NCBI GenBank assembly: GCA_903834185.1
Contig: CAILHX010000029.1
Span: 1 to 43,869 of the forward strand
Source of the DNA: an uncultured Methylophilaceae bacterium
GTDB lineage: Bacteria > Pseudomonadota > Gammaproteobacteria > Burkholderiales > Methylophilaceae
Reading direction: 5' to 3'
Length of the DNA: 43,869 nt
Shown here: positions 27,631 through 35,331 of the stretch, piece after piece
Layout of the letters: the number at the start of each line of letters is the position of its first letter
How positions within the stretch are numbered: position 1 is the first letter of the stretch
Notes under the pieces: model-generated
What the model saw: the letters and a program-made list of their open reading frames with translations, nothing else
Databases searched by the model: none
Told to the model about the DNA's origin: nothing
Translations under genes and position numbers: made by a program

Positions 27631-29022
27631 ATGCGCGCAAAATTTGAAAAGACCGGCCTGATCATTTTAGGTACTGTGCTGGGCATTCTGCTCAGTCTCA
27701 ATTTTTCAGCGATTGCTGACAAAGATACCAAAAACACGCTTCCTATTGATGATTTGCGCGCGTTTGCCGAAGTGTTCGGCAAGATTAAAAGTGATTATGT
27801 AGATCCGGTTGAAGACAAGAAGCTGTTGACTGAAGCCATTAATGGCATGCTGACGGGGCTGGATCCGCATTCCACCTATCTGGATGCGGATGCTTTCAAA
27901 GAGTTGCAAGATACCACCCAGGGAGCATTCGGCGGTTTAGGGATTGAAGTCGGAATGGAAGACGGGCTGGTGAAAGTGGTTTCACCAATAGAAGATACCC
28001 CGGCATTTAAAGCGGGCTTGAAATCCGGCGACCTGATCATGAAGCTGGACGATACCCTGGTCAAAGGCCTGAGCCTGAACGATGCCGTCAAATTGATGCG
28101 CGGTGCTCCTGATACCAATATCGTACTCACCATCATCAGGAAGGGTGAGCCGGCACCCTTCACAGTGACTCTCACGCGTGCCGTGATCAAGGTGCAGAGC
28201 GTGAAATACAAAGTGCCTGAGCCGGGTTATGGCTATGCACGAGTGACGCAATTCCAGGAAAAGAGCAGTGAAGATCTGGCCAAGGCCATCAAGGATATGC
28301 ACGATCAGAACAAGGGGCCGTTCAAGGGGTTCATCCTGGATCTGCGCAACAACCCGGGCGGCTTGCTGAACAGCGCGGTGGGTATTTCTGCCACGTTCTT
28401 GCCTAAGGATGCCTTGGTGGTTTATACCGAAGGCCGTAGCAAGGATTCACAAATGCACCTGACTGCAAGTCCCGAGAATTACGCCAGAGGTGCTGATTAC
28501 CTGAAAAGCTTGCCTGCTGACGTAAAGACCATGCCTATGGTGGTATTGGTCAATGGCGGTTCTGCTTCTGCTTCGGAAATCGTATCCGGCGCATTGCAAG
28601 ATCACAAACGTGCGGTCATCATGGGCACACAAACTTTCGGCAAGGGCTCGGTGCAGACAATATTGCCGATGAATAATGGAGCAGGTATCAAGCTGACGAC
28701 TGCACGTTACTTCACCCCCAACGGGCGCTCTATCCAGGCCAAGGGCATCGTTCCGGATATTGTCGTTGAAGATCCTGCAGATCAAGGCATGACCTTGCAT
28801 GAAGCGGATTTGAGCCACCATCTGGCTAATCCCAAGGGCGGAGAGGAAGTGACCTCTGCAAAAACTGCGGCAGAGAACAAGGATAAGGAAGCCGCTAAAG
28901 ATAAAGATACTGCAAAAGCTGAGCGTCAGGCACCCTTTGAACCTGCGTCGAAGAATGATTACCAGTTCAATCAGGCAATGAACCTGCTCAAAGGTTTGCA
29001 GATATTGCAAAGTAACAAGTAG
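27631..29022 (+). CDS. Carboxyl-terminal processing peptidase (S41 family)
   Basis: This is a periplasmic serine protease of the CtpA/Prc type with a hydrophobic signal or anchor at about 8-30, a PDZ domain at about 90-170 (GGLGIEVGMEDGLV), and the S41 catalytic domain. The Ser/Lys/Gln catalytic set is Ser313 (GSASASEI), Lys338 (FGKGSVQ) and Gln342. The C-terminus is a Lys/Glu/Ala-rich tail from about 405. I take the ATG at 27631 (463 residues), because it begins directly before the hydrophobic segment. Likely roles are envelope protein turnover or control of murein hydrolases. It stands alone. Confidence 0.94.
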   Translation: MRAKFEKTGLIILGTVLGILLSLNFSAIADKDTKNTLPIDDLRAFAEVFGKIKSDYVDPVEDKKLLTEAINGMLTGLDPHSTYLDADAFKELQDTTQGAFGGLGIEVGMEDGLVKVVSPIEDTPAFKAGLKSGDLIMKLDDTLVKGLSLNDAVKLMRGAPDTNIVLTIIRKGEPAPFTVTLTRAVIKVQSVKYKVPEPGYGYARVTQFQEKSSEDLAKAIKDMHDQNKGPFKGFILDLRNNPGGLLNSAVGISATFLPKDALVVYTEGRSKDSQMHLTASPENYARGADYLKSLPADVKTMPMVVLVNGGSASASEIVSGALQDHKRAVIMGTQTFGKGSVQTILPMNNGAGIKLTTARYFTPNGRSIQAKGIVPDIVVEDPADQGMTLHEADLSHHLANPKGGEEVTSAKTAAENKDKEAAKDKDTAKAERQAPFEPASKNDYQFNQAMNLLKGLQILQSNK

Positions 29023-29075
29023 TGCCTGATATGGCAGGATGATCCAAGTTAATTTTCTCCTGTTATCTCTGTGCT

Positions 29076-30215
29076 ATGAATGCGACCATTGATTTAAGCG
29101 CCGAAACCGGACGTTGTGTAGCGTGCGGGCTATGTTTGCCGCATTGCCCGACTTACCGCAAAACCCTGTCGGAAGCAGATTCTCCGAGGGGCCGCATTAT
29201 GCTCACGCAGGGCGTGGTTCAAGGGGTGTTGCCGATCAACGAAAAGTATATGGCGCACATGGACTTATGCCTTACTTGCCGTTCCTGTGAACGCGCTTGT
29301 CCCAACCATGTGCAATATGGCGTGATCGCCGATGCGGCGCGGCGTTTGATACGTCAGCAACGCCCAGCCTCGTGGCCGCAACGTGCTGCCGAATATCTGG
29401 TCGCCAGCCAAAAGCTGTTAAAGCTTGCCGGGCTTGTGTTGCGGCTGACGACGCTGCTACGACTCAATGTTTTAATGCCATCGGTTTTACCAAAGACTCC
29501 CAGGCAACATAACTGGCAGACCAGATACCCGGTACAAAACGCGCGAGGCGCGGTTTATCTGTTCCTCGGTTGTGCCAGCAGTATATTCGAGTCCGATGTA
29601 CTTGCCGCGAGCGTGTTCGTGCTCAACCAACTACGTTACACGGTACATATTCCAAATAGCCAGACTTGTTGCGGCGGCTTGCATCAGCAGGCAGGTGATA
29701 GTGCGGCTGATCTGAATAGACGTAATCTTGATGCCTTCGCCGAATTCGCCGATTTACCAGTACTCTGTATTGCCAGCGGTTGTGGAGCACGATTGCTGGA
29801 TCTGATGCCGGAGCGCTTTCTGGACATCAATGCCTTCCTGAATGGTGTCGATTGGCAAGGGATCTCATTACACTCGCTCCCGGCAAAAGTCGCAGTGCAG
29901 GATGCTTGTTCTCTGCGCAATATATTGCGCGTCGAATCTGCTCCCTACCAATTACTGAAACGTATTCCGCAACTGGAAGTAATTCCATTGCCGGGAAATA
30001 GCCAGTGCTGTGGAGGAGCGGGATCATACATGCTGACGCAGCCGGAAATGGCATCGCAACTGCGCGATGACAAAGTAACGGCCATCGAGAACATGCAGCC
30101 GGATTATGTGGCTACCGCGAATATTGGTTGTGCGCTACATCTGGCGAAAGGAACTAGGACTAGAATAGTGCATCCGGTCACGCTCATCGCTAAACAGATG
30201 GGATACAGGGAATAA
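29076..30215 (+). CDS. GlcF-like (Fe-S)-binding oxidoreductase subunit
   Basis: The 379-residue protein has two [4Fe-4S] motifs, Cys14-17-20-24 (CVACGLCLPHC) and Cys65-68-71-75 (CLTCRSCERAC), then two CCG domains with CCGGLHQQ and CCGGAGSY, the plan of the glycolate oxidase iron-sulfur subunit GlcF. Such subunits pass electrons from a flavoprotein dehydrogenase to the quinone pool. No glcD/glcE flavoprotein gene is adjacent, so its partner and substrate cannot be read here; a lactate or other 2-hydroxyacid dehydrogenase subunit is possible. Confidence 0.85.
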   Translation: MNATIDLSAETGRCVACGLCLPHCPTYRKTLSEADSPRGRIMLTQGVVQGVLPINEKYMAHMDLCLTCRSCERACPNHVQYGVIADAARRLIRQQRPASWPQRAAEYLVASQKLLKLAGLVLRLTTLLRLNVLMPSVLPKTPRQHNWQTRYPVQNARGAVYLFLGCASSIFESDVLAASVFVLNQLRYTVHIPNSQTCCGGLHQQAGDSAADLNRRNLDAFAEFADLPVLCIASGCGARLLDLMPERFLDINAFLNGVDWQGISLHSLPAKVAVQDACSLRNILRVESAPYQLLKRIPQLEVIPLPGNSQCCGGAGSYMLTQPEMASQLRDDKVTAIENMQPDYVATANIGCALHLAKGTRTRIVHPVTLIAKQMGYRE

Positions 30216-30242
30216 CTTGAGATTCAAGTCGAGGTTGAAACA

Positions 30243-30863
30243 ATGATAGATACATTGATTAAAGAATTCGACAAAGGACTGCGCACTGTGTTTACCAGAG
30301 CGCAGTCGGTACGAGCACACCCTGATGCTCAACTAGCCGAGAACGAGCTTTCTGTTGCACAGAAGCGCCATGCGGCAGCGTTGATGCGTATTAACCACAC
30401 TGGTGAAGTCTGTGCGCAGGCGCTTTACAACGGCCAGGCGCTTACTGCGCATAATGTGAAGACGGCTGCTGCTCTCAAGCAGGCATCAGAGGAAGAGACT
30501 GAGCATTTGGCATGGTGCGAGAAACGTATCAGGGAATTGGGTGGACGCACCAGCGTACTTAACCCATTGTGGTATGCCGGCTCGTTTGCGTTAGGCGCAT
30601 TGGCGGGTGCGATAGGGGACAAATGGAGCTTGGGTTTTTTGGCTGAAACCGAGCATCAGGTTGGGCGTCACTTGCAAAGCCATCTGGGGAAATTGGCACC
30701 AACCGACGAAAAAAGCCGTGCGATTATTCAGCAGATGCAGTTGGATGAAGCACAGCATGCCGCCAGCGCCACTGCCCAGGGTGGAGCGATTCTGCCGGTA
30801 CCGGTGCAGAAGGCGATGCAGATCAGCTCCAAAATAATGACTCAAACCACCTATTACCTTTAA
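30243..30863 (+). CDS. coq7: Coq7-type ubiquinone hydroxylase (demethoxyubiquinone monooxygenase)
   Basis: Coq7 is a di-iron monooxygenase that hydroxylates the demethoxyubiquinone ring late in ubiquinone synthesis. Di-iron ligands are visible: Glu55 in INHTGE, Glu85 and His88 in EETEH, and a later DEAQHA. The 206 residues match betaproteobacterial Coq7. It replaces the UbiF of enterics. The next gene starts on its last base. Confidence 0.95.
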   Translation: MIDTLIKEFDKGLRTVFTRAQSVRAHPDAQLAENELSVAQKRHAAALMRINHTGEVCAQALYNGQALTAHNVKTAAALKQASEEETEHLAWCEKRIRELGGRTSVLNPLWYAGSFALGALAGAIGDKWSLGFLAETEHQVGRHLQSHLGKLAPTDEKSRAIIQQMQLDEAQHAASATAQGGAILPVPVQKAMQISSKIMTQTTYYL

Positions 30864-31171
30864 TGAAAAAATTTATTGAAATGCTTGCCACGCTGGAAAG
30901 CGCAGATCACCTGCAACGGTTAGAACTTGCTGACGTGAATGGCAACATTGAGCGTATCGAAAACAAGCCCGGCATGCAGGGGTCGCTCAAGGTCTATCAT
31001 CATTTGTGGAAGAAATACGGGGCTATCAATGCGGCAGCAGCCAAGGAAGGTCTGTCGTTATATGCGGAGCACACCGAAGACGCGCAGAATAATCCCGGCA
31101 AACACCCCAATATTGATCGCTTGTTCGAAGTGCTGGAAAACGGGCTGAAATACGTAGTGACGGTTTTTTAA
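30863..31171 (+). CDS. DUF2322 family protein
   Basis: This 102-residue acidic/basic mixed protein matches my recollection of the DUF2322 family: GSLKVYHHLWKKYGAINAAAAKEG, then LYAEHTEDAQNNPGKHPNIDRL. It has no signal peptide, cysteine pair or membrane segment, so it is cytoplasmic. Its function is unknown. The ATG overlaps the coq7 stop by one base, so it is translationally coupled to ubiquinone synthesis, though coupling alone does not show a shared job. Confidence 0.82.
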   Translation: MKKFIEMLATLESADHLQRLELADVNGNIERIENKPGMQGSLKVYHHLWKKYGAINAAAAKEGLSLYAEHTEDAQNNPGKHPNIDRLFEVLENGLKYVVTVF

Positions 31172-31192
31172 AACAGCTATTTAAAACGCACT

Positions 31193-31615
31193 TTAAACAG
31201 TCGTCGCCCTGATTTCGAAATCGTGGGTAATCTGTGCCGTCTTCTCCAGCATCACTGTTGCAGAACAATACTTCTCCGCCGATAGCTTGATTGCCCGCTC
31301 CACCTGTGCCGGATTAAGACTATCGCCGGTGACGACATAGTGTACATGTATCCTGGTGAAAACCTTGGGGATGGTGTCGGCGCGCTCGGCTTCGATCTCT
31401 GCCACGCAATCGGTGATCGGCTGCCGTGCTTTCTTGAGAATGGTCACGACGTCGAATGACGAACATCCGCCCATCCCTATCAGCAACACTTCCATCGGGC
31501 GCATGCCTATATTGCGGCCTCCTGCATCGGGCGCGCCATCCATCACCACGGTATGACCGGTTTCCGACTCACCCAGAAAACTTACATCCTCTATCCACTT
31601 GATTCTAGCTTTCAC
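31193..31615 (-). CDS. OsmC/YhfA family protein
   Basis: OsmC-family proteins are dimeric thiol peroxidases or relatives. The start MKARIKWIEDVSFLGESETGH and the middle MRPMEVLLIGMGGCSSFDVV match the YhfA branch; Cys in GGCSSFD and a second Cys in EKYCSATVMLEK are the usual redox pair. I chose the GTG at 31615 (140 residues) because GGAG lies eight bases before it and the YhfA proteins start here; an ATG nine codons upstream (31642) lacks a ribosome binding site. It converges on DUF2322 and diverges from the CDF gene. Confidence 0.9.
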   Translation of the reverse strand: MKARIKWIEDVSFLGESETGHTVVMDGAPDAGGRNIGMRPMEVLLIGMGGCSSFDVVTILKKARQPITDCVAEIEAERADTIPKVFTRIHVHYVVTGDSLNPAQVERAIKLSAEKYCSATVMLEKTAQITHDFEIRATTV

Positions 31616-31762
31616 GCGCACGATCTCCAATATAACGCCCATTCAAGGCTGCACAATTCAAGAGCAAAGAGTGTAGCGCAGCCGGCAAGGTCTGCATAGT
31701 CGTCGCGCTTGCTGTTAAAATGAGTTCTGATTAGGTTTTCAGGAGTTTGTTCGGATTTTTCT

Positions 31763-32695
31763 ATGAGTCACGATCACCACCACACCCACGCTCACACTCA
31801 TGACCACGGTCATCATAGCCCGCATCACCATCATACCCCGACGCATTTGAGTTTGCTCTGGCCGGTGATATTGACGCTGGGGTTCGCTATTGTTGAAGCC
31901 TTAGGCGGCTGGCTCACCCATTCTCTGGCATTGCTGGGCGATGCCGGGCATATGTTTTCCGATTCCGCCGCCCTAGCCTTGAGCTGGTTCGCCGCCTGGG
32001 TAGCACTCAAGCCGCCTTCTAAAAGTCACACCTATGGGTTGGCTCGGGTAGAGGTGCTGGTGGCATTGTTCAATGGCGCACTGATGCTGGCGGTGATTAT
32101 CGGTATTGCATACGAAGCTATTCAACGCCTGTCTGTACCGCAACCTGTTGCCGGCGGACAGGTCATGCTGATCGCATTCGGCGGAATGCTGGTCAATCTG
32201 TTGGTGGCCTGGATTCTGCATAAAGGCGAAAAGAACATCAACCAGCAAGCGGCGATGTTGCATGTGCTGGGAGATCTGCTGGGGTCGGTGGCTGCACTGG
32301 CTGCAGGTGCGGTGGTGTACTACACCGGCTGGTTGCCGATAGATCCCATATTATCCTTGTTCATCTGCGCTTTGTTGCTGATGTCTACCGTCAATCTGTT
32401 GCGTGAGGCACTGCTGGTATTGATGGAGGGAGTTCCCCGGCATATCGAAGCGAGCGAGGTGGAACAGGCGATGAGAGTGACTGAAGGTGTGGATTCCGTG
32501 CATGATATCCATATTTGGACGCCGACTTCAGGCATGGTCGCTTTGTCGGCGCATGTGGTGATGCAGGATATGGGTGTCTGGATACAGGTATTGTCGAAAT
32601 TGCGTGAGCTGCTGGACCAGCGATTTGGCATTAAGCACGTGACCCTGCAGCCGGAAACGCGGGATTTTACCGACACGCATGACTGCCACCACTAG
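31763..32695 (+). CDS. Cation diffusion facilitator (CDF) family divalent metal exporter
   Basis: CDF proteins export Zn2+, Cd2+, Co2+ or Fe2+ in exchange for protons across the inner membrane. The first 28 residues hold 15 histidines, a likely metal-gathering tail. Six hydrophobic helices follow; HSLALLGDAGHMFSD and HVLGDLLGSVAA carry the two transport-site His/Asp pairs. The C-terminal cytoplasmic domain (about 210-300) ends in CHH. At 310 residues it matches CzcD/ZitB-like zinc exporters, but the exact metal is not shown. Its 3' end overlaps earP by 17 bases. Confidence 0.95.
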   Translation: MSHDHHHTHAHTHDHGHHSPHHHHTPTHLSLLWPVILTLGFAIVEALGGWLTHSLALLGDAGHMFSDSAALALSWFAAWVALKPPSKSHTYGLARVEVLVALFNGALMLAVIIGIAYEAIQRLSVPQPVAGGQVMLIAFGGMLVNLLVAWILHKGEKNINQQAAMLHVLGDLLGSVAALAAGAVVYYTGWLPIDPILSLFICALLLMSTVNLLREALLVLMEGVPRHIEASEVEQAMRVTEGVDSVHDIHIWTPTSGMVALSAHVVMQDMGVWIQVLSKLRELLDQRFGIKHVTLQPETRDFTDTHDCHH

Positions 32696-33761
32696 GCCTG
32701 TCAACACTAGAAGGTGGGACATATTCTGCAGAGTCATAGATAACTACGGCGATATTGCCGTCTGCTGGCGTCTGGCAAAACAGTTGGTTGCTGAATATGG
32801 TTTTCAGGTCCGCTTATGGGTGGATGACATGGCACCGCTAGCGGCACTGTGCCCTGAGTATGAGCAATATGCGGTAGAGGTAGAGCCATGGAAGACAGAC
32901 TTCCCTCAGCTCAGCCCCGCCGATGTCGTGATCGAAGCATTTGCCTGTGAATTACCGGCCAGCTATCTCTCCGCCATGCAGCAGTCCCCGCCAGTATGGA
33001 TCAATCTGGAATACCTGAGCGCAGAAACATGGACTGCTGATTTTCACGCTCAGCCTTCTGTTCTGCCACCGTTAACCAAATATTTTTTCTTTCCCGGTTT
33101 TACTTCACAAACAGGCGGCCTGATACGCGAAGCTGAAGCTTTCGTGCATTCTCCAGCAACAACAGGCGAAATACGCATATCGCTTTTCGGTTACGAGAAT
33201 AGCAGTGTGGGAAATTTGCTTGATGCCTGGTCGCAAAGCGACATGCCGGTCACTTGTATGGTGCCACAGGGAAAACTGCTCCCGCAGATCCATGCATGGC
33301 GAGCAAGTCGCGCAGTAGAGCCGGCAGAGCGGGGCGCACTGCAAGTCCAGTATTTGCCCTTTCTGCCTCAGCATGAGTATGACCATCTACTGGCTTCATG
33401 CAATCTTAATTTTGTGCGCGGTGAGGATTCCTTTATCCGTGCGCAACTGGCGGGCAGACCACTGGTCTGGCATATCTACCCGCAGGCCGGCAATGCACAT
33501 TTACCCAAGCTGCAAGCATTTCTCGAGCTTTACTGCGCCCAATTGCCCACTGAAGTCGCTCTGGATGTTAAGAGCTTTCATCTGGCTTGGAATCAGGGGC
33601 AGCTGGATATGGCGGCATGGAACAGCTTCTGGCGGCATCAGAATATATTGCAAATGCATGCAGTGCGTTGGCGTGAACAGTTGCTGGCACAGCCTGACCT
33701 GACCGGGAATCTGGTTAAATTTTGTGAGGATGTGTTTGAAAAACAACAAAATAAGCTATAA
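32679..33761 (+). CDS. earP: Elongation factor P arginine rhamnosyltransferase EarP
   Basis: EarP adds rhamnose from dTDP-rhamnose to Arg32 of EF-P. The 360-residue protein begins with the GT-B pattern WDIFCRVIDNYGDIAVCWRLA and WVDDM, and the C-terminal half has FVRGEDSFIRAQLAGRP, the dTDP-binding part. The gene is directly upstream of efp, and that EF-P carries Arg32, as the system requires. The ATG lies within the end of the CDF gene. Confidence 0.96.
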   Translation: MTATTRPVNTRRWDIFCRVIDNYGDIAVCWRLAKQLVAEYGFQVRLWVDDMAPLAALCPEYEQYAVEVEPWKTDFPQLSPADVVIEAFACELPASYLSAMQQSPPVWINLEYLSAETWTADFHAQPSVLPPLTKYFFFPGFTSQTGGLIREAEAFVHSPATTGEIRISLFGYENSSVGNLLDAWSQSDMPVTCMVPQGKLLPQIHAWRASRAVEPAERGALQVQYLPFLPQHEYDHLLASCNLNFVRGEDSFIRAQLAGRPLVWHIYPQAGNAHLPKLQAFLELYCAQLPTEVALDVKSFHLAWNQGQLDMAAWNSFWRHQNILQMHAVRWREQLLAQPDLTGNLVKFCEDVFEKQQNKL

Positions 33762-33794
33762 TCCCGCGCTTTGTAATTTAGAGATTGTATGTAA

Positions 33795-34352
33795 ATGAAA
33801 ACCGCACAAGAACTCCGCGTTGGTAATGTCGTGATGATAGGCAGCGATGCCATGGTGGTACAAAAAGCTGAATACAACAAATCGGGTCGTAATTCTGCTG
33901 TCGTGAAGCTGAAGTTCAAGAACCTGCTGACGGATTCCCCTGCCGAATCTGTATATAAAGCAGACGATAAGTTCGAGATCGTGCTGCTGGAAAAGAAGGA
34001 ATGTACTTTTTCCTATTTTGCCGATCCTATGTATGTATTCATGGATTTAGAATATAACCAGTATGAAGTTGAAAAAGAGAACCTGGGAGACGTGCTGAAT
34101 TACGTTGAAGAGGGTATGGAATGTGAAGTCGTGTTCTACAACGACAAGGCCATCTCTGTCGATATGCCTAATTCCGTGGTGCGCGAAGTAACTTACACCG
34201 AACCAGCGGTCAAGGGTGATACCTCCGGTAAGGTCATGAAACCAGCCAAGATTTCTACCGGTTTTGAATTGCCTGTGCCTTTGTTTGTGGCCACCGGCGA
34301 CAAAATCGAGATCGATACCCGCACCGGCGAATATCGTAATAGAGTTAAATAA
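33795..34352 (+). CDS. efp: Translation elongation factor P
   Basis: EF-P rescues ribosomes stalled at polyproline. The 185 residues form the usual KOW-like N-domain and two OB domains (C-terminal [18 protein letters not shown]). The modification loop is KSGRNSAV with Arg32, the type modified by rhamnose rather than beta-lysine, consistent with earP immediately upstream. The gap is 33 bases. Confidence 0.98.
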   Translation: MKTAQELRVGNVVMIGSDAMVVQKAEYNKSGRNSAVVKLKFKNLLTDSPAESVYKADDKFEIVLLEKKECTFSYFADPMYVFMDLEYNQYEVEKENLGDVLNYVEEGMECEVVFYNDKAISVDMPNSVVREVTYTEPAVKGDTSGKVMKPAKISTGFELPVPLFVATGDKIEIDTRTGEYRNRVK

Positions 34353-34353
34353 A

Positions 34354-34451
34354 ACATTCCGAAATCGCATTCATACTGCGTTGATGTCGCTCGCCGTGCA
34401 AATTGCACTGCCTTCGCTCCATCGCCTTGTCTGAATCCGATTTGGGAATGT
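34354..34451. repeat. 98-bp element bounded by imperfect 20-bp inverted repeats
   Basis: The left arm (34354-34373) and right arm (34432-34451) are reverse complements at 18 of 20 bases. The 58-base interior contains a perfect palindrome GTGCAAATTGCAC at 34396-34408. It begins two bases after the efp stop and ends 30 bases before a terminator. No ORF is seen. It could be a small mobile repeat (MITE/REP-like) or an RNA stem; copies elsewhere cannot be checked here. Confidence 0.6.
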
Positions 34452-34475
34452 TAGCCGTAACGTACGCAAGTGAAT

Positions 34476-34503
34476 AAAAAAGGCAGCTAGGCTGCCTTTT
34501 TTA
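34476..34503. terminator. Rho-independent terminator after efp
   Basis: AGGCAGC (34481-34487), loop TAG, GCTGCCT (34491-34497), with A-rich left flank and T-run on the right. It can work on both strands and ends about 17 bases before the UDG start. Confidence 0.88.
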
Positions 34504-34519
34504 TTGTCATAATATCCGT

Positions 34520-35161
34520 ATGAATGCCTGTTTCGATCTTGAATGCCGCCGTTGCCAGCGTCTCGCCACTTTTTTGGATGATGTCAAAGCGCAATACCCT
34601 GAATACCATGCGCGCCCGGTAGCGCAATTCGGGGTACAGAATCCCAAGCTGTTGATTGTTGGTCTGGCGCCGGGCATGCATGGGGCGAATCGCACTGGCA
34701 GACCTTTCACCGGCGATCATGCCGGGATTCTGCTGTATCAGACCTTGCACAAGTTCGGCTTTGCCACAGCGCCAGAATCGGTATCAAGAGAAGACGGGCT
34801 GCAACTTGTCGACTGCCGTATCACCAATGCGGTGAAATGTTTGCCGCCGGACAACAAGCCGGAAAGCGCTGAAATAGTCATGTGTAACGGGTTTCTTGCG
34901 GCGGAATTATCCGGGTTGGCTAAAGGTACGGCATTACTGGCTTTGGGTAACGTGGCACATGGCGCGGTACTGCAGGCGCTGAAACTGAAAGCCAAGGATT
35001 TTCCATTCGCCCATGCTGCGCGATATCAGCTCCCAGGCGGGCTGCGTTTGCATGACAGCTATCATTGCAGTCGTTACAATACCAATACCCGCCGCCTCAC
35101 TCAGTCCATGTTTGAAGCCGTTTTTTCGAATATCAAGGAGGATCTGTCATGCCCTATGTGA
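34520..35161 (+). CDS. Type 5 (UdgB-like) uracil-DNA glycosylase
   Basis: The enzyme excises uracil or deaminated purines from DNA as the first step of base-excision repair. Motif A is GLAPGMHGANRTGRPFTGD, and the second motif is HDSYHCSRYNTNTRRLT, as in family 5. Cysteines in ECRRC, VKCLPP and VMCNG could ligate the [4Fe-4S] cluster typical of family 4/5 enzymes. It has 213 residues. The ATG at 34520 has no clear ribosome binding site and lies just behind a terminator, so expression may depend on readthrough or a promoter overlapping the hairpin. The tautomerase ATG lies within its 3' end. Confidence 0.87.
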   Translation: MNACFDLECRRCQRLATFLDDVKAQYPEYHARPVAQFGVQNPKLLIVGLAPGMHGANRTGRPFTGDHAGILLYQTLHKFGFATAPESVSREDGLQLVDCRITNAVKCLPPDNKPESAEIVMCNGFLAAELSGLAKGTALLALGNVAHGAVLQALKLKAKDFPFAHAARYQLPGGLRLHDSYHCSRYNTNTRRLTQSMFEAVFSNIKEDLSCPM

Positions 35162-35331
35162 ATGTCAAATTAGCCGGCACTATCAGTCGCGAACAGAAGC
35201 AGAAGATCGCGCAGGAAATCACCGCGACCTTGGAGCGCCATGCCCACAAGCCGCCTGCATATACTTATATCACGTTCGATGAGGTGGCCGAGGAGGATTG
35301 GGCGATTGCCGGACAGCTCCTCGACGAATAA
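35149..35331 (+). CDS. Small tautomerase (4-oxalocrotonate tautomerase-like)
   Basis: This 60-residue protein has Pro as residue 2 after Met removal (MPYVNVKLAG), the catalytic base of the 4-OT superfamily. Residues 14-32 form the helix following the first strand. The active substrate is unknown; such small proteins often act in hexamers. AAGGAGG seven bases upstream supports the ATG at 35149. It overlaps the UDG gene by 13 bases and the uvrC start by 26. Confidence 0.88.
   Translation: MPYVNVKLAGTISREQKQKIAQEITATLERHAHKPPAYTYITFDEVAEEDWAIAGQLLDE
35291..35296 (+). promoter_or_regulatory. Ribosome binding site deciding the uvrC start
   Basis: AGGAGG ends nine bases before a TTG at 35306. This is the best-supported start for uvrC and yields the normal UvrC length. 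Confidence 0.75.

Noticed and set aside
35240-35305. UvrC frame extension upstream of 35306, starting with an ATG inside the tautomerase gene
   Set aside because: It encodes 22 Arg/Pro/Ser-rich residues absent from known UvrC; the TTG with AGGAGG gives the normal length.
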